Under the pieces are notes generated by a model that saw only the letters and a program-made list of their open reading frames with translations, ran no database searches and was not told the origin of the DNA. Made by a program: the position numbers and the translations under genes. From the NCBI GenBank assembly GCA_950295325.1, contig OX485804.1:66316033-66380032 (forward strand): a DNA stretch of 64,000 nucleotides. The letters are read 5' to 3'. Positions 35,314 through 50,300 of the stretch are shown here, one piece after another. Positions within the stretch are counted from its first letter, which is position 1, and every line of letters starts with the position of its first letter. This DNA comes from Polytrichum commune. Its lineage: Eukaryota > Streptophyta > Polytrichopsida > Polytrichales > Polytrichaceae.

Positions 35314-38300
35314 CTGATGAATACACATTTTGAGAGCACCCAATTGAGAACTACAATTTAGAACTACCTTCAAAGTGGACGTTAGAACAGAGTCAGTAAA
35401 TTAGAGTATTGCTAGAACATTTTGAGAACTCAAACTGGGTCTGACTATGCAAAAGAACGTGTGTTTGAGCTACAAATTTCCATTTTAAGCTAATTGTGTC
35501 AAAAGTGACCCTGTCTTTCATTACCTCATTCTAGAGTGTACTTTGAATTTGTACAGCGGTTAAACACCTTAATGTAAATGAACACTTGGGTTCAAATGCA
35601 CATCTTGGGTGCCCTTGCATGCAAATGCACACTTAGTATTTTAATCATCATCGTCATGTATGGGTACATTTTTATTTTCTCCTTGACATGGGATAATGTA
35701 CTAAATTAAGGTTCAAACCCATAAATATTGGATATATGATTTGAAACTTGGTGAGGCTCGTAGAAATTATGTATAGACGTTGTACATTGAGCCCCTTAGT
35801 CCCTTAAGTGTTCAATTTCAGCAGGTTTCAAACACTTTGGCGTCCTCTTTAGTTATGGCGTACTACAGATGTGCTTGGGGACGTACAAGCTTCTCACCTT
35901 TGTCTGGGATGGGTCTTCGGGAGTTGGACAAAATGCGCGCCACTGGTGGTGAATAGACTTGTAAATTTCAGATGCTTGAGGAGTCCGTGCACCATCTTTG
36001 GGAGGGAAGCACCATACAACGTTTGTGAACTGTTTCGATGAGTGTCGAAGGTGAAGCAAAACCTGTGTTGGCACCTCACTGTTTTGCCCATTTGCTTCCT
36101 CCATAGCCATCAAGTTTGGCCACTGGATTTCCCATTGGATTGTACATGGGTCTGTCAACTCCTTGGCTTCATCCTTTAAATGTGTTCGAGGTCTCTGAAA
36201 AAGTTGAAACAGGAGATGAAACAACAACAACAACAACTATTTAAGAAGCTCAATTGCTGAACTAATCCTGAATCTCAAGGAGAGAATCTTCAAATTAGAG
36301 AGTTACATGTCTATGAACCAAACATAAGTCTTTCAATAGTTATCCTCAACTCAACATGACTTTTGGTCAGGAGTTGGTTGTTTTGCATGCAACACCTTCC
36401 ATGTTTGGTAAGGTTTTAGTACATGCTTAGAGGTAGTGTGGAGATTTGTACGAAGACGATTCTTTCTCGGTTCCTTGAGGGTAACACTGATTTTGGAATG
36501 CCAAAGGTATTAAAATGAGTTCCGCTCCTAATGAACCACATTGGTTACGCTTCTACAAATTCAAACACTACCTCTGAGAATGAACACGATGCAAATTTGT
36601 TTTTGGATTCTGTATGCAAAACAGCCCATGGAATATCATAGAGACCAACTTCTACTGAAAATTCACATCAAGCTAATAAACCTAGCTTTTTTTCCCTGAA
36701 CACCATGGTTGCTCATTTGATCATAACTCCAAGTATCAAGGAACGTCAGAATCTTCCAATTTAGAACAAGACAGTTTCTATAAGAAGGTACGTGTAAGGT
36801 AAAAGTATAGGTTAGGAAGTGATACAAATTGATTAACACACAATCAGCAGTAACTTTCAGTATGTCACTTACCAGAAGCATGAGGATTCTACGATTTGTA
36901 ATCATCAAAATGTGGTCATCAGGTAAATAGAAATGCTCTTGATAGAAGTCTGAAAATGCATATTTTGCCGAGTTCTTAAAAACATCTTTGCTTCCAAAGT
37001 AAGCTCCGCTCTGTGCAAGCTGTAAAATAGCCTGGGTATGCAATAAGACAAAATGGTCAGCATTGTCTCAAATACAAGGATGGCTTCATTCCTTGTGTAG
37101 TAATATGGGGTTTCGTTGCAGATTCAGGTCAAGAGAGATTTATAGCCAGCTCATAAAGTAGCTAGAAAAGAAATGCACGGGAGGAGTATTTCCAATCCAA
37201 TATTTATCACAATCCACTCACCCAACTGATCATTCCTATTATCCGTACGTGACCTTAGACTGTAAATTATCACAAGCCTGAAGCTCTCTCATAGAGTGAG
37301 GCAACTCTGCTCCCATGATTCCAAAAGGTATGTTCCTCTCCTTGGCGGGGCTAACTCCCTTGTAGAGATATGAACCACTTGAGATAAAGGATATATTCAT
37401 GGGGGCTATGAAGTAATTCGCATTATAAATTTACTTTCGAACATTAAATAGCACCAGATCTATTATTGCACTTAAAATTCTAGTGAGCGGGAGTGACCCC
37501 CCAAGGTACCTCTCTCTCTTATCCAAGATAAGTGCAAAGATTGAAGATGCACCTGTCCTCGAGCCGCATATCCATCATATTGAGTAAGCACACCATCTCC
37601 CTTAATGGCACGAGGGAGACGAATTCGTTGTAACTTTGCATCATGCTCAAAAATTTCAAAGCAATTCGTGCAGCTCGTGCCAATACCGCTCACACTTAGG
37701 GCCATAAAGTCTAAACACCCACTTAAGGGTTGAACAACAACCCCGACGAAAGCTTTAAATACTCCTTGAATACACCCGACAGCTCCTCTATCATGTGCAC
37801 CATCGATGGGTTTTGTGACTATGCCCTTCACCCCTGAGGTGATGCCCCGTGCAAAAGACTCTGTTCCTTGAACTACGCCATCCCCAACGCCCTTCACTTT
37901 TCTTGATTTCTCCTGCATTCAATGTAGATGGTTAACATTTAGAAGACAGCATCTACTTTTACACACAAATACATAGATATTAAGATATCCCTTAAGCCTT
38001 AAAGACATAGATATAAAGATATAAAAATATAGAAAGACAGACATATGAAGATATTCCATAAGCCTTAAAGGACCAAGGGATGTTTATACGGGATAAAAGA
38101 TAATTTGCATGGACCCCCAACAAATTTTGAACTACTATTTTGTTTGGTCTATGATATTGAATCCATATTTAGCACAATTTTTAGAAAAAAAGAAAATCAA
38201 AATAAAGTCTTATGTGACATTAGTGATTAGATGTACATGGTATGTGTGTGATTCGGGGTCATTTATAAAAGCTCAAATCTTCCTCATTCAATTTTTATAT

Positions 38301-41300
38301 GTGTGATTCAAATGGAATAATGCATTATGCATGTAATAAATGGGATACTTTTAGATAGGGTCGCATTTGATACTTTAAACCAAAAATATCAATATAAAAG
38401 TGGGATTCTATGACCAGAAGACAGTGGATTGAAGAGATCCATGCATTTTCTTCCTCAAATACCACCAAGCCTCAGAAACCAAAATAAATTGGGTTCTATC
38501 TTTAAAGAAAACATAATTAGGTTGTTCTGATCTCTAAGGCAACTTCGTGTTACATTTAACTTCTAACTAAGCTCAGAGTTTCGTCATCATTACCAAAGTT
38601 CTTCGCATCATAATCAGCAATTGGAGGAACTTCTCTGTAGGGAGTAAGACTTTGCCTGTCTCTTCCATTCATTACTAACTTGCAATTAGAATACAGAATG
38701 ATGACGTGGCGTATGATGAAACTAGGTATACCTGATTGGCTCGGACCTGCATAAAATCATCATCCTTTGACAAGTTTGCTGCGCCTCGACTCATTGTACC
38801 CAATGTGGAGCTTGTCATTCCAAGGATGTTGACACCTGTCAGAAGCTGAAGAGGCTGATGAATGAGGTCACGCTTCACCCTATTTAGTATCTGAGCTTGC
38901 ACCTGGCTCTTTCTCATTCGTCGATTTTCACGAAATGCACCTCGAAAATGAATCTGCCAGTGATACATAATTGGAGTCAATGGTCCAGAAAGAGCTCAAC
39001 CCTTAAAGGACTGGTGCTGCATTTATACAAGATACATGAAGATTTGTACGAACCCACAACATCAATTACATTAATATTTAATTATGAGTATCTGTTTAAT
39101 CAATAGGGAATGCAAATATTACTAAGGGTAACGTAAATCCACAGTTCATTAATGATGCAGAAACAGACCGGCATTTTGGAAAAATTTCCAATTGTGGAGA
39201 CTGCAGGACCCCAGATGCCAAGTTTTCCTTGTGGCCGTTGATCTGGACTTGTTTCAACAGACAGCTTCAATCGCACTTCTGAAATATCCAGGGTCCTGCA
39301 TACCGACATAAACTTATTAGGAACAAATCAAGGTGGATAGACCTTTTCCTTAAGACAAGAATTTCCACCACAGTTCAAAGCATACTCAAACTTCAAACCC
39401 ACCAAGAGGACTACAAGAGTGAGGATCTATGGCAGAAAAAACATACTCAAGCTGAATTTCTGGATCCACTTGCACCACTTGTGAATCCGAAGAAAGCCGA
39501 TCAAGATGTAGGTTATTATACATCTCCAAGAAAGCCCATACAATAGCTTCATGTACATTGATGTGCCATACACTTCCAGTTGACTGCAAAAAAGCACAAA
39601 ATCCTGCTCAATGAGGTGTGAAAAGATACCAATACCACTGCCTTTAAAACAGATATTTAGATTGAAAACTGAACAAACGGCTCAAGTGGTTAAGATTTGA
39701 ATTTCAGTAAAGTCCTACACAATGAGGACAAAGGAAAGTAGGGCCTACTTTGTGCACCCAGGGATTCACAAAGGAATATTAAGTTGACCAAAAGAAATGT
39801 GACATTACAATTCAAAGGCACAGATTAGATTTGATCAAATGTAAATAACATCCTGAAATAAATCCTGAAAGAGTACATATTTTAAAATTGAAGTACAAAT
39901 AAATCACAAGTAATGTACATTGTGGCATTGAATTTTACAGAATACCTTAAGTCCCATGTAGGGATAAACTTGGATAGCCTCAGCAGTACCACTTTTCATA
40001 GATGAAACAGCCTTAATGACAAAGTCATCTGTGTCATTGTGTAAATCGGGGGCCAATAATATAGGCATGCTGGTAAGTGGAAGTTGGTTGTCGATTTGCA
40101 TGTAGCCCACAGTAACAGTAAACCTGAAACATGTGTATCAGGAGTCAGAAAAATTGGACATCTTCCAAGATTTGAGTTCATTTGAGCTATGCTTTAACTC
40201 AATGGGGCTTTTTGTTGGGAGGTAATCCCCTACAATTTCCCATTGGTTGCTTTGCTTACAACATGATTAATTTCATTCCACTTCTGGTGCATGCTACAAG
40301 GCAGTGATGGAATTTGAATGAATAGCAACATTTTTGGTTCGTTGAGGACCAAGCTCATTCTAGCACCACTTGGCATGCCAAATAAGTTTGACCTCAATGA
40401 ACTGATATAGAATGTCCTTCGTTCAAACCTCCATGCTACCGCCAAGCATGCACTGCAAACTTACCAAACAAAACAACCTGCTTGCCACCAGAATCTTTGC
40501 TGAGTTAACTCTATTAAGCTATAAATCTATTAAGCTATAACTTTCTAGCCATGGATGCCAATTTTTATATTATTATTATACTACATATCTACAATGAGTA
40601 AACAATCTAAGCAATGTGGACAACAAAGTAGTTAACATCACACTCTTCAATCTCATGTCATGAGGCAAACCTGCTAACATTCTCCCCTAGCCCGGTCGCA
40701 TAAGTAACTTTCACATCATCCACTACAAGAAAAATAAGCTCGCGAGGCTGGCTGTCTATCACTGAGAAACCAAGCCTGCCAACACCCAAAACAATTTCCA
40801 TTTGTGATGGAGTCTCCGGTCTTCCCTCTTGTGCTGCTTGCATTGGCTCCATGGCACCCTGTGTAGGCACTGATGCTTCTATTTCACCATCTTTTTCTTC
40901 AGCATGATTTTTCTTGTCACCTTGAGTCTCCATTTCTTGGTCAAAAAACCTGATCACTTTTGTTTCGGGAATCTCCAGAACCTGCAAACAGATATTGTCA
41001 ATGAACTTGCAAAGTAAGTCGCATTTAGCCTAACAAGATAAAGGAATGGAGGATACATATATATGATTCAAAAGCTTATGCCTTGCGGCCATATTTGATT
41101 AGAACTTGACATAAAAACTGGGCTAAGACATATTAGGACACTGTATAATAGAAGTTGAAAATCCAGAAAATGGATAGAAGTTGCTCAACATCAGTAGAGT
41201 TATTCACTAGCTCAGAAGGAGTTGGATGTATTTCATACAACACCTTCCATGATCGGTTAGTATTCAGTGGATGCTTGGAGGTTGCTTGAGGGTTTGAATG

Positions 41301-44300
41301 AAGAATGATCTACATCAATTCATTGAGGATCCAACTCATTTTGGCATGCCAAAAGGTGCTAAACTGAGTTTGGCCCTCAATGAACCGATACAGGTTGCTC
41401 TTCATTCTAATTCACAGGGACCAACTCCCACAAAAAGTCGTATTAACTTAAAGGATACTCTAGTAGCTCCGGCTAATCTTCACATTTACAAATTCTAGTG
41501 AGCACACTGATATCTGTCTTTCAACATGTCATTTCTGGTGCAAAATGAAGGAGAGGGTTGGTGCATAATAAGTACCCGAACACACACAGTGGAGGAGCCC
41601 GACTCTTCTGCTGGGACCACTGGATGGTCCCCTATCACACTGATATCTATTTTTGTACTTGTGGAGGGGTCTCTCCCATCTTGAATCACCTCTAGGAGTT
41701 TCTCACTGAGCAGGTTTTCCCAGGCAAAAGAAGCAGTAGCATGCGGTCGCAAAGTTTGCCATGCACTTTCGTCCAGGCCCACCTGACGATATTTTAGTTT
41801 CACAGTACCTGTCCGATTCTCCACTCTGCACACCAATCAAAGTGTTTAACCGACCTTACCAGCATGGCCATACATTATTCCTGAGTGGATGATAAGATAA
41901 GCAGGCCTAATTCAGTGACACATCTTGAACGAACACCTATATTTGAATGGTGCGTGGTTAGTTGGGGTTTAAATATGGACACCAACAAGACAAAGTGATT
42001 GAGTTTAGACTACGTACTCAGAATTTGGTAACCATTTTAGGCTCAATAGTCAACATGATTGGGGTGGACCTATATGATCATCTAATTAGAACAAGAATGT
42101 TCACTATGTTTATGAGCACTATAAAATATGATGAAATTATGAGGAATATGATACAACCGCGGTTTGGATTTGCTAATCATCTTGCACTACTTTCGTGTTT
42201 CATATCTTACAAGAAGTGGGTGCAGAGCTCAAAGGTGTCTGTTTATGACCTGCTAACCTCAGGAGGAAGTGATAAAACAAACCAGAGGATCACACAGTCC
42301 AACAATTATATATATATATATATATATAAAATAATCTATATAGATACCTGTAGGGACCACGCAAGGAGCCCAATTGGAAAATTGCCAGATATCGAGAGCC
42401 GTCTTCATGACCACGGACATTGACACGCACAGCTTGCCGAGCCCCATTTTCGTGGCGCACAATAATGTGCATAGTCTCTTCATTCTCAATAGTGAATGGG
42501 AACGACCAATCTGATCCATCCAGTTGGATCTGCAACCAAACAACCATAAGTGGGGGGCCAATACAATTAGGGAGGAGAACAAGAGAAGAGAACAAGTGTA
42601 CTAAATGCATATGTACCATTGAAATGACACCTTCATCTTCAGTCACAACTATGAGGAACACTGGGAGCAAATACGGGAAGTCATTGAGCGGATGAAGGAG
42701 CACGAACAAGCATGAAGGTTTTTGTATAACAAGTTGGAAAGGGTCAGGGGTTTAAGAGAGTGAACTTGTGCCCATTCAGTTGAGAATTACTGCATTTTTT
42801 ACATCTAAGAATTTCTAATGAATTTAATCAGGATATTGATGATGATCATACTAGGTCAGGGCTTGACTAAAAAGAGGTAACAAGAAACTTAATCTAAACC
42901 CTAAACCCACGCACCTGCAGTCTTAGTGGATCTTCCACCTCCTTGAATGCAAATGTCGTCCTCCAATCCCAAGGTTGGAGAGTCATGGACTGGTCGACAC
43001 CCGCTTGTTTAAGCTTAAGAGGCACCCCGAGCCTATTTGTGAACAATGTGTATGGACGTAACTTCACCACCTGTTTCATCGTCATTCATGCTGCATTAGT
43101 AGTGAGATATGGGCTTATGACAACAACTATTTCATTTAAATTTGATCATGCGCAACATATCCAAGAATCAAATGTCCAATATTAGGGTTATCCTTTCACT
43201 CAATGAGGGTTTTCATTGGGAGTTGTGTGGTTCCCTATGATATTCCATAAAATTTTGCATATAATATCAATCATTTCTTTCCACTTGTGGTGCATGCTTG
43301 GAGGTCGTGTTTTATTTTAGCACCTCTTCGCATGCCAAAGTGAGTTTGACATTTAATGAACCAATATAGAATGCTCTTTGTTTGAACCTCCACAATACCT
43401 CCAAAAGCTTGCACTGACTCCCGACCAGAAGTCATATTGAAACAAGAGGATAACTTTATGGTGATACCTGAGTTTGAGCAAAATCAAAGGGATGGGATAC
43501 TGTTGTGACAAGGAATCTGAAGTGTGAGCCTTGCGTGTCCACCACTCTGAGCTCCACATGTTCATGCTGCACACAAGAATAAGCAATTTAGAAAAGTCAG
43601 CCCGTGTCCCAACATTGACAATCACCTAACCTGGAAATATATACATTTCAGATGGAACAACACAGGCAATTTAGGAAATGTACCAGTGTCCAACACAAGA
43701 CCACAATATCTACTGCACAGTGCAGAGTCCAACCCATATCTCAAAATAGTTCTTTATTTTTCAGATGCAATACTTAGCACTGCTTGGCTCACCGGATCTA
43801 CAAGCGGTTCCAAGGAAACAACAGGGCCAAAATTGGTTGTGCCATTTCCAGATAACGCGACTGCGAGTCCCACACTCTTGCATTCAAAACTTGAAAGCAT
43901 TGTTGGATGCTCATTCATATCTTCCTGATCAATTTCTTCCATGAGCTTCTTATTCCCCCGACTCCGGTGAGTCTTGAATTTCTTACGCCCCGGATGATCA
44001 ACCTCCACAAGCTTGTACTTCAGAGATGGACACTTTGCACTATCCAACCAGCACGGAACGTAAAACTGAATAACTCTTGCAGACATGCCTTGGTTGCCAC
44101 GATCATGCTGCATATGGATTGTCAGATCCCTGCACCACCATTCACAATTATTTATACTTATTTCCTTCATTTTTCCCCAACTCATCACTCCCTTCAGTTT
44201 TATACTACTTCCATCTTCTTCCACAGACCATCTTATATTTAGTAGGATAGTATATTCTTCGTACACTGTTCATCACAAACTACCAGAGGGGAAATTATCA

Positions 44301-47300
44301 TGTGGAAACAAAAAAAACATTGAAATGACATCTTGAATTCCAGATTAATTGGATGGTTTTCATATATTTTTCAATATGTGCCACATTATGCTATTACAAA
44401 ACAAATACTTGGATGAGAATAATACATACACTATAAGACGTTTACACTATACAACACTAAGTATAATTCTAATGTAATTACATGATACACCATCCTTTGG
44501 AAGTTTGTGATGTTAAGTTAGAGGATGGGAACACTTCCTTACCTGACGCCATTTGTCAATATGATTTCAGTTGCAGACTCCTTCCCTGGGTGCGAAATTA
44601 AAATATCCTCCTTGAACACATAAAACCCATGAACTTCAATTTGAGAAAGATAATGTCGACCACAGTCCACTCAATTCCAGTGCTTAAGAATGGCTTCAAA
44701 GATACACCAAAAGTTTAAATATGCTATCACTTGCTATGCAGCAATCTAAGAGCAAGCCCACTGATCTCCATATCCATATCTGTAAACATTTATTATGGAT
44801 GAAAAGTGATGTTATGTCAAAAAACATGTTGAGGTGGCTCCCTGTCCTTGCCACCGCAAACCCTCAACAAACATGCATGAGACTAGCAATCAATGACCTT
44901 GTATCCTTTTGGATTTTCACCTAAAGGTGAATAATTCACCTCAAATAGTATTGGGTACTTGAATTGGTGAGCCCTTTACCATGTCATTTTGCAAGACAAC
45001 ATGGAATAAGAAAATATTTTCCCCAAATGCGGATAAGGATAAGCCAACCAGTGGGAGATTACACCAGCATTCACATCTGGAAAGCAATCATTAGTGACTT
45101 TGGATACAGTAACAACCGGGCTTGCTCTACTAAAATTTTGACATTTGACATTAGAATGTTCGAGGATGTTCCAGAAAATAGGTGCAAGTGAAAACTTACA
45201 GTCTTTGGACGCCAACCACCCTCTGGAATCCATTCAAGATACAAAGCCTTTCGCAAATCCGCATGGTAAATAGCTCTTGATTCACCAGGTTCCACTGAAC
45301 CATCTTGTAGTTCCATAGATCCGTTTCCGGCAACCTTCTCAAAAACCTTATACTTGCATGAAACAGGTAAAAAATTCACAAGCTCTAATGGCGCAGACAC
45401 AGTTAAAAACCAATCCAGGATGGGATCCAGTTGACTGGTTTTCCCAATCTCAGTTGCCTTGCACTCCAGGCACAGCCACACGTCTTTCTTATCTGATTCA
45501 CTGGTGTTTGGTCTTCTTACTGGGCAGCATAAAAGCTCTTCTGTTTCTTGAAGTCCTCGAACCCGAATCTCTTTCATGGGCTGCTTGTTTCTACCCATCT
45601 CAGGTTTTCCTTTGTATGATACCACTGAGCTCCAGATGTGTGCGACTCCAGCATTATCGACTGAATCGATTCGAGGCTTCACCTGCATTGTGACCCAAGT
45701 CAATGTTGCAATTTCCCATAACTCATAATCTTCCTTAAAAGCTACAGTATCAAGTTCATGCATGTAGACATACTTGTGCAGAATTATGGTCAAACATAGA
45801 GTAAACTCCCCAGTGAAATACATTGAGCTTCCTACAAGGTTTTGTGTCATTGGATGTGGATAACTGCAGATGCGAGTGAGCTTAAAGTTATCCTATAACT
45901 CAATGGGGGCATTTCGTTGAGAATTGGTTCCCATTAACTTTCCAATGGTTACTTTGCATACAATATCAACGCTGAACATGGAAGGTATTGTATGCAGAGC
46001 AATTAACGCCACTCTATTAAGTCATTTCTAGTTCCTTTCTCCATATTTATTGAGCCTAGACAAAGATATGTGGATGTATAGATGCATGATAGACAAGGAC
46101 ATCCTAGAGTAGAAAGTCTTTCCCATGCCAATCACTACTAAAAAGAAGTGTGGGTTGACGACTTTTACCTGAACAATGTAATCTGGGACACCTGATCTTA
46201 AACTTTCGACTGGGCAAGGAACCGAAGAGTGTGGCTCCAGAATCCCAAGGGGAATATACAAATGTTTGATATCATCTTTGCATTGCCTTGACCTAATCCA
46301 TCGACGACGTCTCACAGAGGTGGAGGCTTTGTCATAGGCACTTGGAGGAGGCCAATTCTTCAGACTCATGTAATCATGTCCATACGCCCATCCATCTTCA
46401 TCAACTGTCTCACACTGATCAATTCGCCAATCGTTCATCCACACCCAATGCTCTGGAAGTTGCACACTTGGAAATTCCTGTATTATGAAAACTTAGAGAG
46501 TGAAGATCAACAACTGTCTTTCAAGAGCAAGCTAATTTCTAGCAAATAAGTGACATAGGTGAATCGTGCTTGTCAAGTTACTTAGCACCACTTCAGCATT
46601 AGAGTTGCAGGGAGGTAGGTGAAGGTCCAACTGTATTTACTCGCGTATTTGAACTCCAACATAAAATAAATATACTTTAGACCAGTGTTAAACTGGCATC
46701 ACGTTTGTCGATGTGTCACTTGGGTAATGAGGATACTACATAATTTCTACAAGTAGGGTATAGATATTTGAGAATATTTTAATTGTTACACCATTCAGGT
46801 CTATATGCCTTATAAGAACATTCATACCTAGGTAAAAAGATCCTAGTTATATGATTTTGGGACGGTATTAGGTAATAATGACTTCAGGTATATAAAGATA
46901 ATGTCATCTAGTTATACCCATCAAGTATCAAAATTCAACTGGTACTACAATTTTGATGCAGATTGGGTAGGATGATACCATTAATGATATGGTGTGTTGA
47001 AACAAAGCAATCAACTATGTACTCATCCAATATTGGATTAGACCTCTAACTGAAAACAAATTAAACTCATTCTGAGGAGAATGAAACACGAGATTGTACA
47101 GAAGTTACCTTTGAGGAGCCGGAAAGATTTCGAGTGCACCAGTGTCCTGGATCACTAGACAATGTTGGAGAAACCCATCCTTTCCCAGTTTGATATCTCT
47201 GATTCTCGAAAACTTCTTCTTCCACTGCATTTTGTGCTTCATCAATGGCCATTGATGAATCACTACCTTCTTTGTCATTACCCAGAAGAAAATCTGGACA

Positions 47301-50300
47301 CAAACGGAACTCAAGGTGATAATCTGTCTCATTCGAAATTGTCACGAGAGTACGAACAAATAGATGTTTCACGCCCTCGTGGACAACCATCTCACTTGCC
47401 AAATGGTCCTTTCCTAGGTGCCATGCGGCAGGACCAAGCCCATAATTCAACCTTACTGGAGACCATGGCCCATTTTTCGTCACTGAAACTTCAATGGCAC
47501 CAGGTCTATGTGAGCTTTCCCTGTTGCCACCACTTTCTGTCTCCTCAGAATCTTCTTCATCTTCTTCTTCTCCATATACAGAGAAGAAGTGAAAGGCGAT
47601 ACCAATGTGACCGTGGCGCTCTTCTTCAGGTATGGGAGCTCCTTCTTCACTGCCCTCATCTGTTGCTTCCTGCCAATGAGAATACAGTCCATAGTGGTTA
47701 GCCCAAGTGATTCTACTGAAATGTCTATCCCTGATTGGATACGAAGAGGCACATTATCACCTGTAATTGATGACCTTGCCATGGCTTCACCACTATGTCT
47801 GGTAATGGACACGTCTCACCTTGCCATTGGTTGTAGTAGGCACCCAGCAGTTAGGGCACTTTCTACAACCTGTGGCAAGGCTCCTTACATCCACTGCCTA
47901 GTGCATAGAATAGATAATGCTAAAAGCCGTCACATTAGGTGCTGAGCATAAATACTATCATTACATAAAAAATTAGAAATGATTCTTGTCAGCAATTGAT
48001 TTGGGATTCCAACTCACCCATGTTTGTCTTATTTGAGTTCCAGATACAATGTTATAAGCATTCAAAGTTCATTGGTAGATGACCCAAAACCATCACAGGA
48101 GCATGACGTTAAGGTAGTGGAAAGTCTCAAAATTAATTTGTACTTATTGTGTAAGATCTTAGGGTGTTGATTTTGTGCGGGGTAATGGTTTTAGAATGCT
48201 CTACCTTAAATAATACCTTAACTACCTTGAAGATGGTTTGAATTTCATTCACGTAATTAAAACTGTTGTTATGTAAATGGGACACATCAATGCTGTTATA
48301 TAAAGAAAAGACACCAAGAATGAACCCTAACTTTAGACAGCCATACCTTTTCTCTTTTAGGAGGATAAAGAGTTTCTTGTTTAAGATCAAAAGAAGCCAG
48401 CACACCAGGGTTGCTTTTCTTGAACTCATTGCCTGCGCTTTTGGGTCTCTCTTTTGCATAATCAGAAAGCGATAATTGCCGAAATCCCACAGGGGTCCCT
48501 GTAGGAGACCAAAAACAAAAGCATTACTCCACAGTTCTTTCTAATGATTTGTCCATCTTGCAAATAGGATAAAAATGGCCCATCAAAGCCCACTAAAACT
48601 TGGAAATTGCACGCTTAGAGCAACAGCAAGATGATAAAAACCAACATAAGACAATATGGACAAAGACATGCAGTTTCACACCACAAATTGGTATGTTACC
48701 TCTGGCAAGGTCTGTCACGACTATCTCAGCATTATTTACTTCCTGCATATACGGCCAATTTTACATAAGAAAATAGAACAAGTGATGCAAATTAACATAA
48801 TAACAAAGTAAAACAACCACCATCATTTCTAAGCTTCTTTGATCACCGGATTTGGAAAAAGGCATCCCGGTATGACATCCTGAAAGAACATATCTTAAGT
48901 TGATAATTCAAGTGAGGAGGTTCAGGTAATTCACTTAATCTACATGGTTTGCCGGAGGGCTATTTGAATGCAAAGCAAAGTAGGTAAACACATTCCAAAA
49001 TATGCTTCTCAATTTCTGAAAGTATTACAGGTGATTTAAGAAAAAACATAAGCATATTGTACCTTACTCAATATCCTGACACATACATAAATTTAGGTAG
49101 TAGAAAATGGCAATGTGTGGATACATACCCCTGATTGTACTTCAAATACAAAGACTTCATCCCAAGTAACAGACACTCTGCCAGAACCACTTTCATTGTT
49201 TGGGTTCACACAACGGGTGCGAGCACTCTGATATTGTAGCTGCCTGCTATCAGTCGCTGGATTTGAAGGCACTATGCGAATTGCCGCCATGTACTCTCGT
49301 CCTCCAATCCCTTGATCTTGCGGTAACTGCAACCATGCTCCATATTAATCTTACACTCGACACATCAGCACTTAAGTGGCTCAAACAGAAGATGAAAAAC
49401 CTTAGAAGTAGGAGCACTTTGCACCATGCACGGCACTCCTAAAACCATGAGTACAGGACACACCAGCCATAATGTTGTCATTGGTTTATATTGATAGTTT
49501 GCTGCATCTTTGCATTCGATATAATTTTAATTTAGACACCATATTGATTGGAATTTTTTAATTTAAAACTATGAAAGTGATGGACCAAAATTGGACTAGC
49601 ATTCATAAACAGTCCAGAGTTTACTACTAATGCCTTGTCAATGGTGCATATGGACTGTTTGTGATGCTAGTCCAAGACGCCCAGTCTGGGGCTCAGAATG
49701 TCATATGGAGGGATTTAAGCTTACTTCATGATATTATTAACTAAAAGTATAAAACATACCCTATCTAAAACTTGTCCCATTTATCATATACATTATCCCA
49801 AATGGAGCTTGATTCACGTAAATTGAACTAATGGGCTCATATATATGAACCGGACTCAAATACGTACCAGGTTGTTTTTAGATATGGATTCAACATCACA
49901 GACCAAATAAAATAGGGGATTGTTAAATCGACCACACATTGGTTAAAACGACCAAAGTCAATATTTAAGGTGTCGACTAGGCTATGACTTGTCATCCAAG
50001 TTGGCCAAGTCTATCAATTCTAATACAAAACTGATACCTTGCTCCTCTTCATGTGTGCGATGAAGAATCAAAGTATGACAGGTCATGTGACCGCGTGATG
50101 CATCTCCGTGATCATTTTAACAAACTACATGGTCAATGTAACAATTCCCATAATATATCATTTCAATACATGTTGGGGTTTGGTACAAATCATCATGTAT
50201 CCTGTATAAACACCCTCCCCGGTCCTGAAGAGTCATAGTTGCTTTGCAAATCCTAGTCATGTATAATGTAAATACTCATAAATGGCAATCATATTAGGAT

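Noticed and set aside
42259-42350. Tyr/Ile-rich extension after VPS13 exon 42348-42529
   Set aside because: It is a read-through of the donor site into the intronic (AT)n tract.
48830-48890. Possible extra VPS13 exon with acceptor at about 48881
   Set aside because: In the required phase it hits a stop. Exons 49129-49326 and 48700-48742 join directly in phase 0 and give the expected family sequence.
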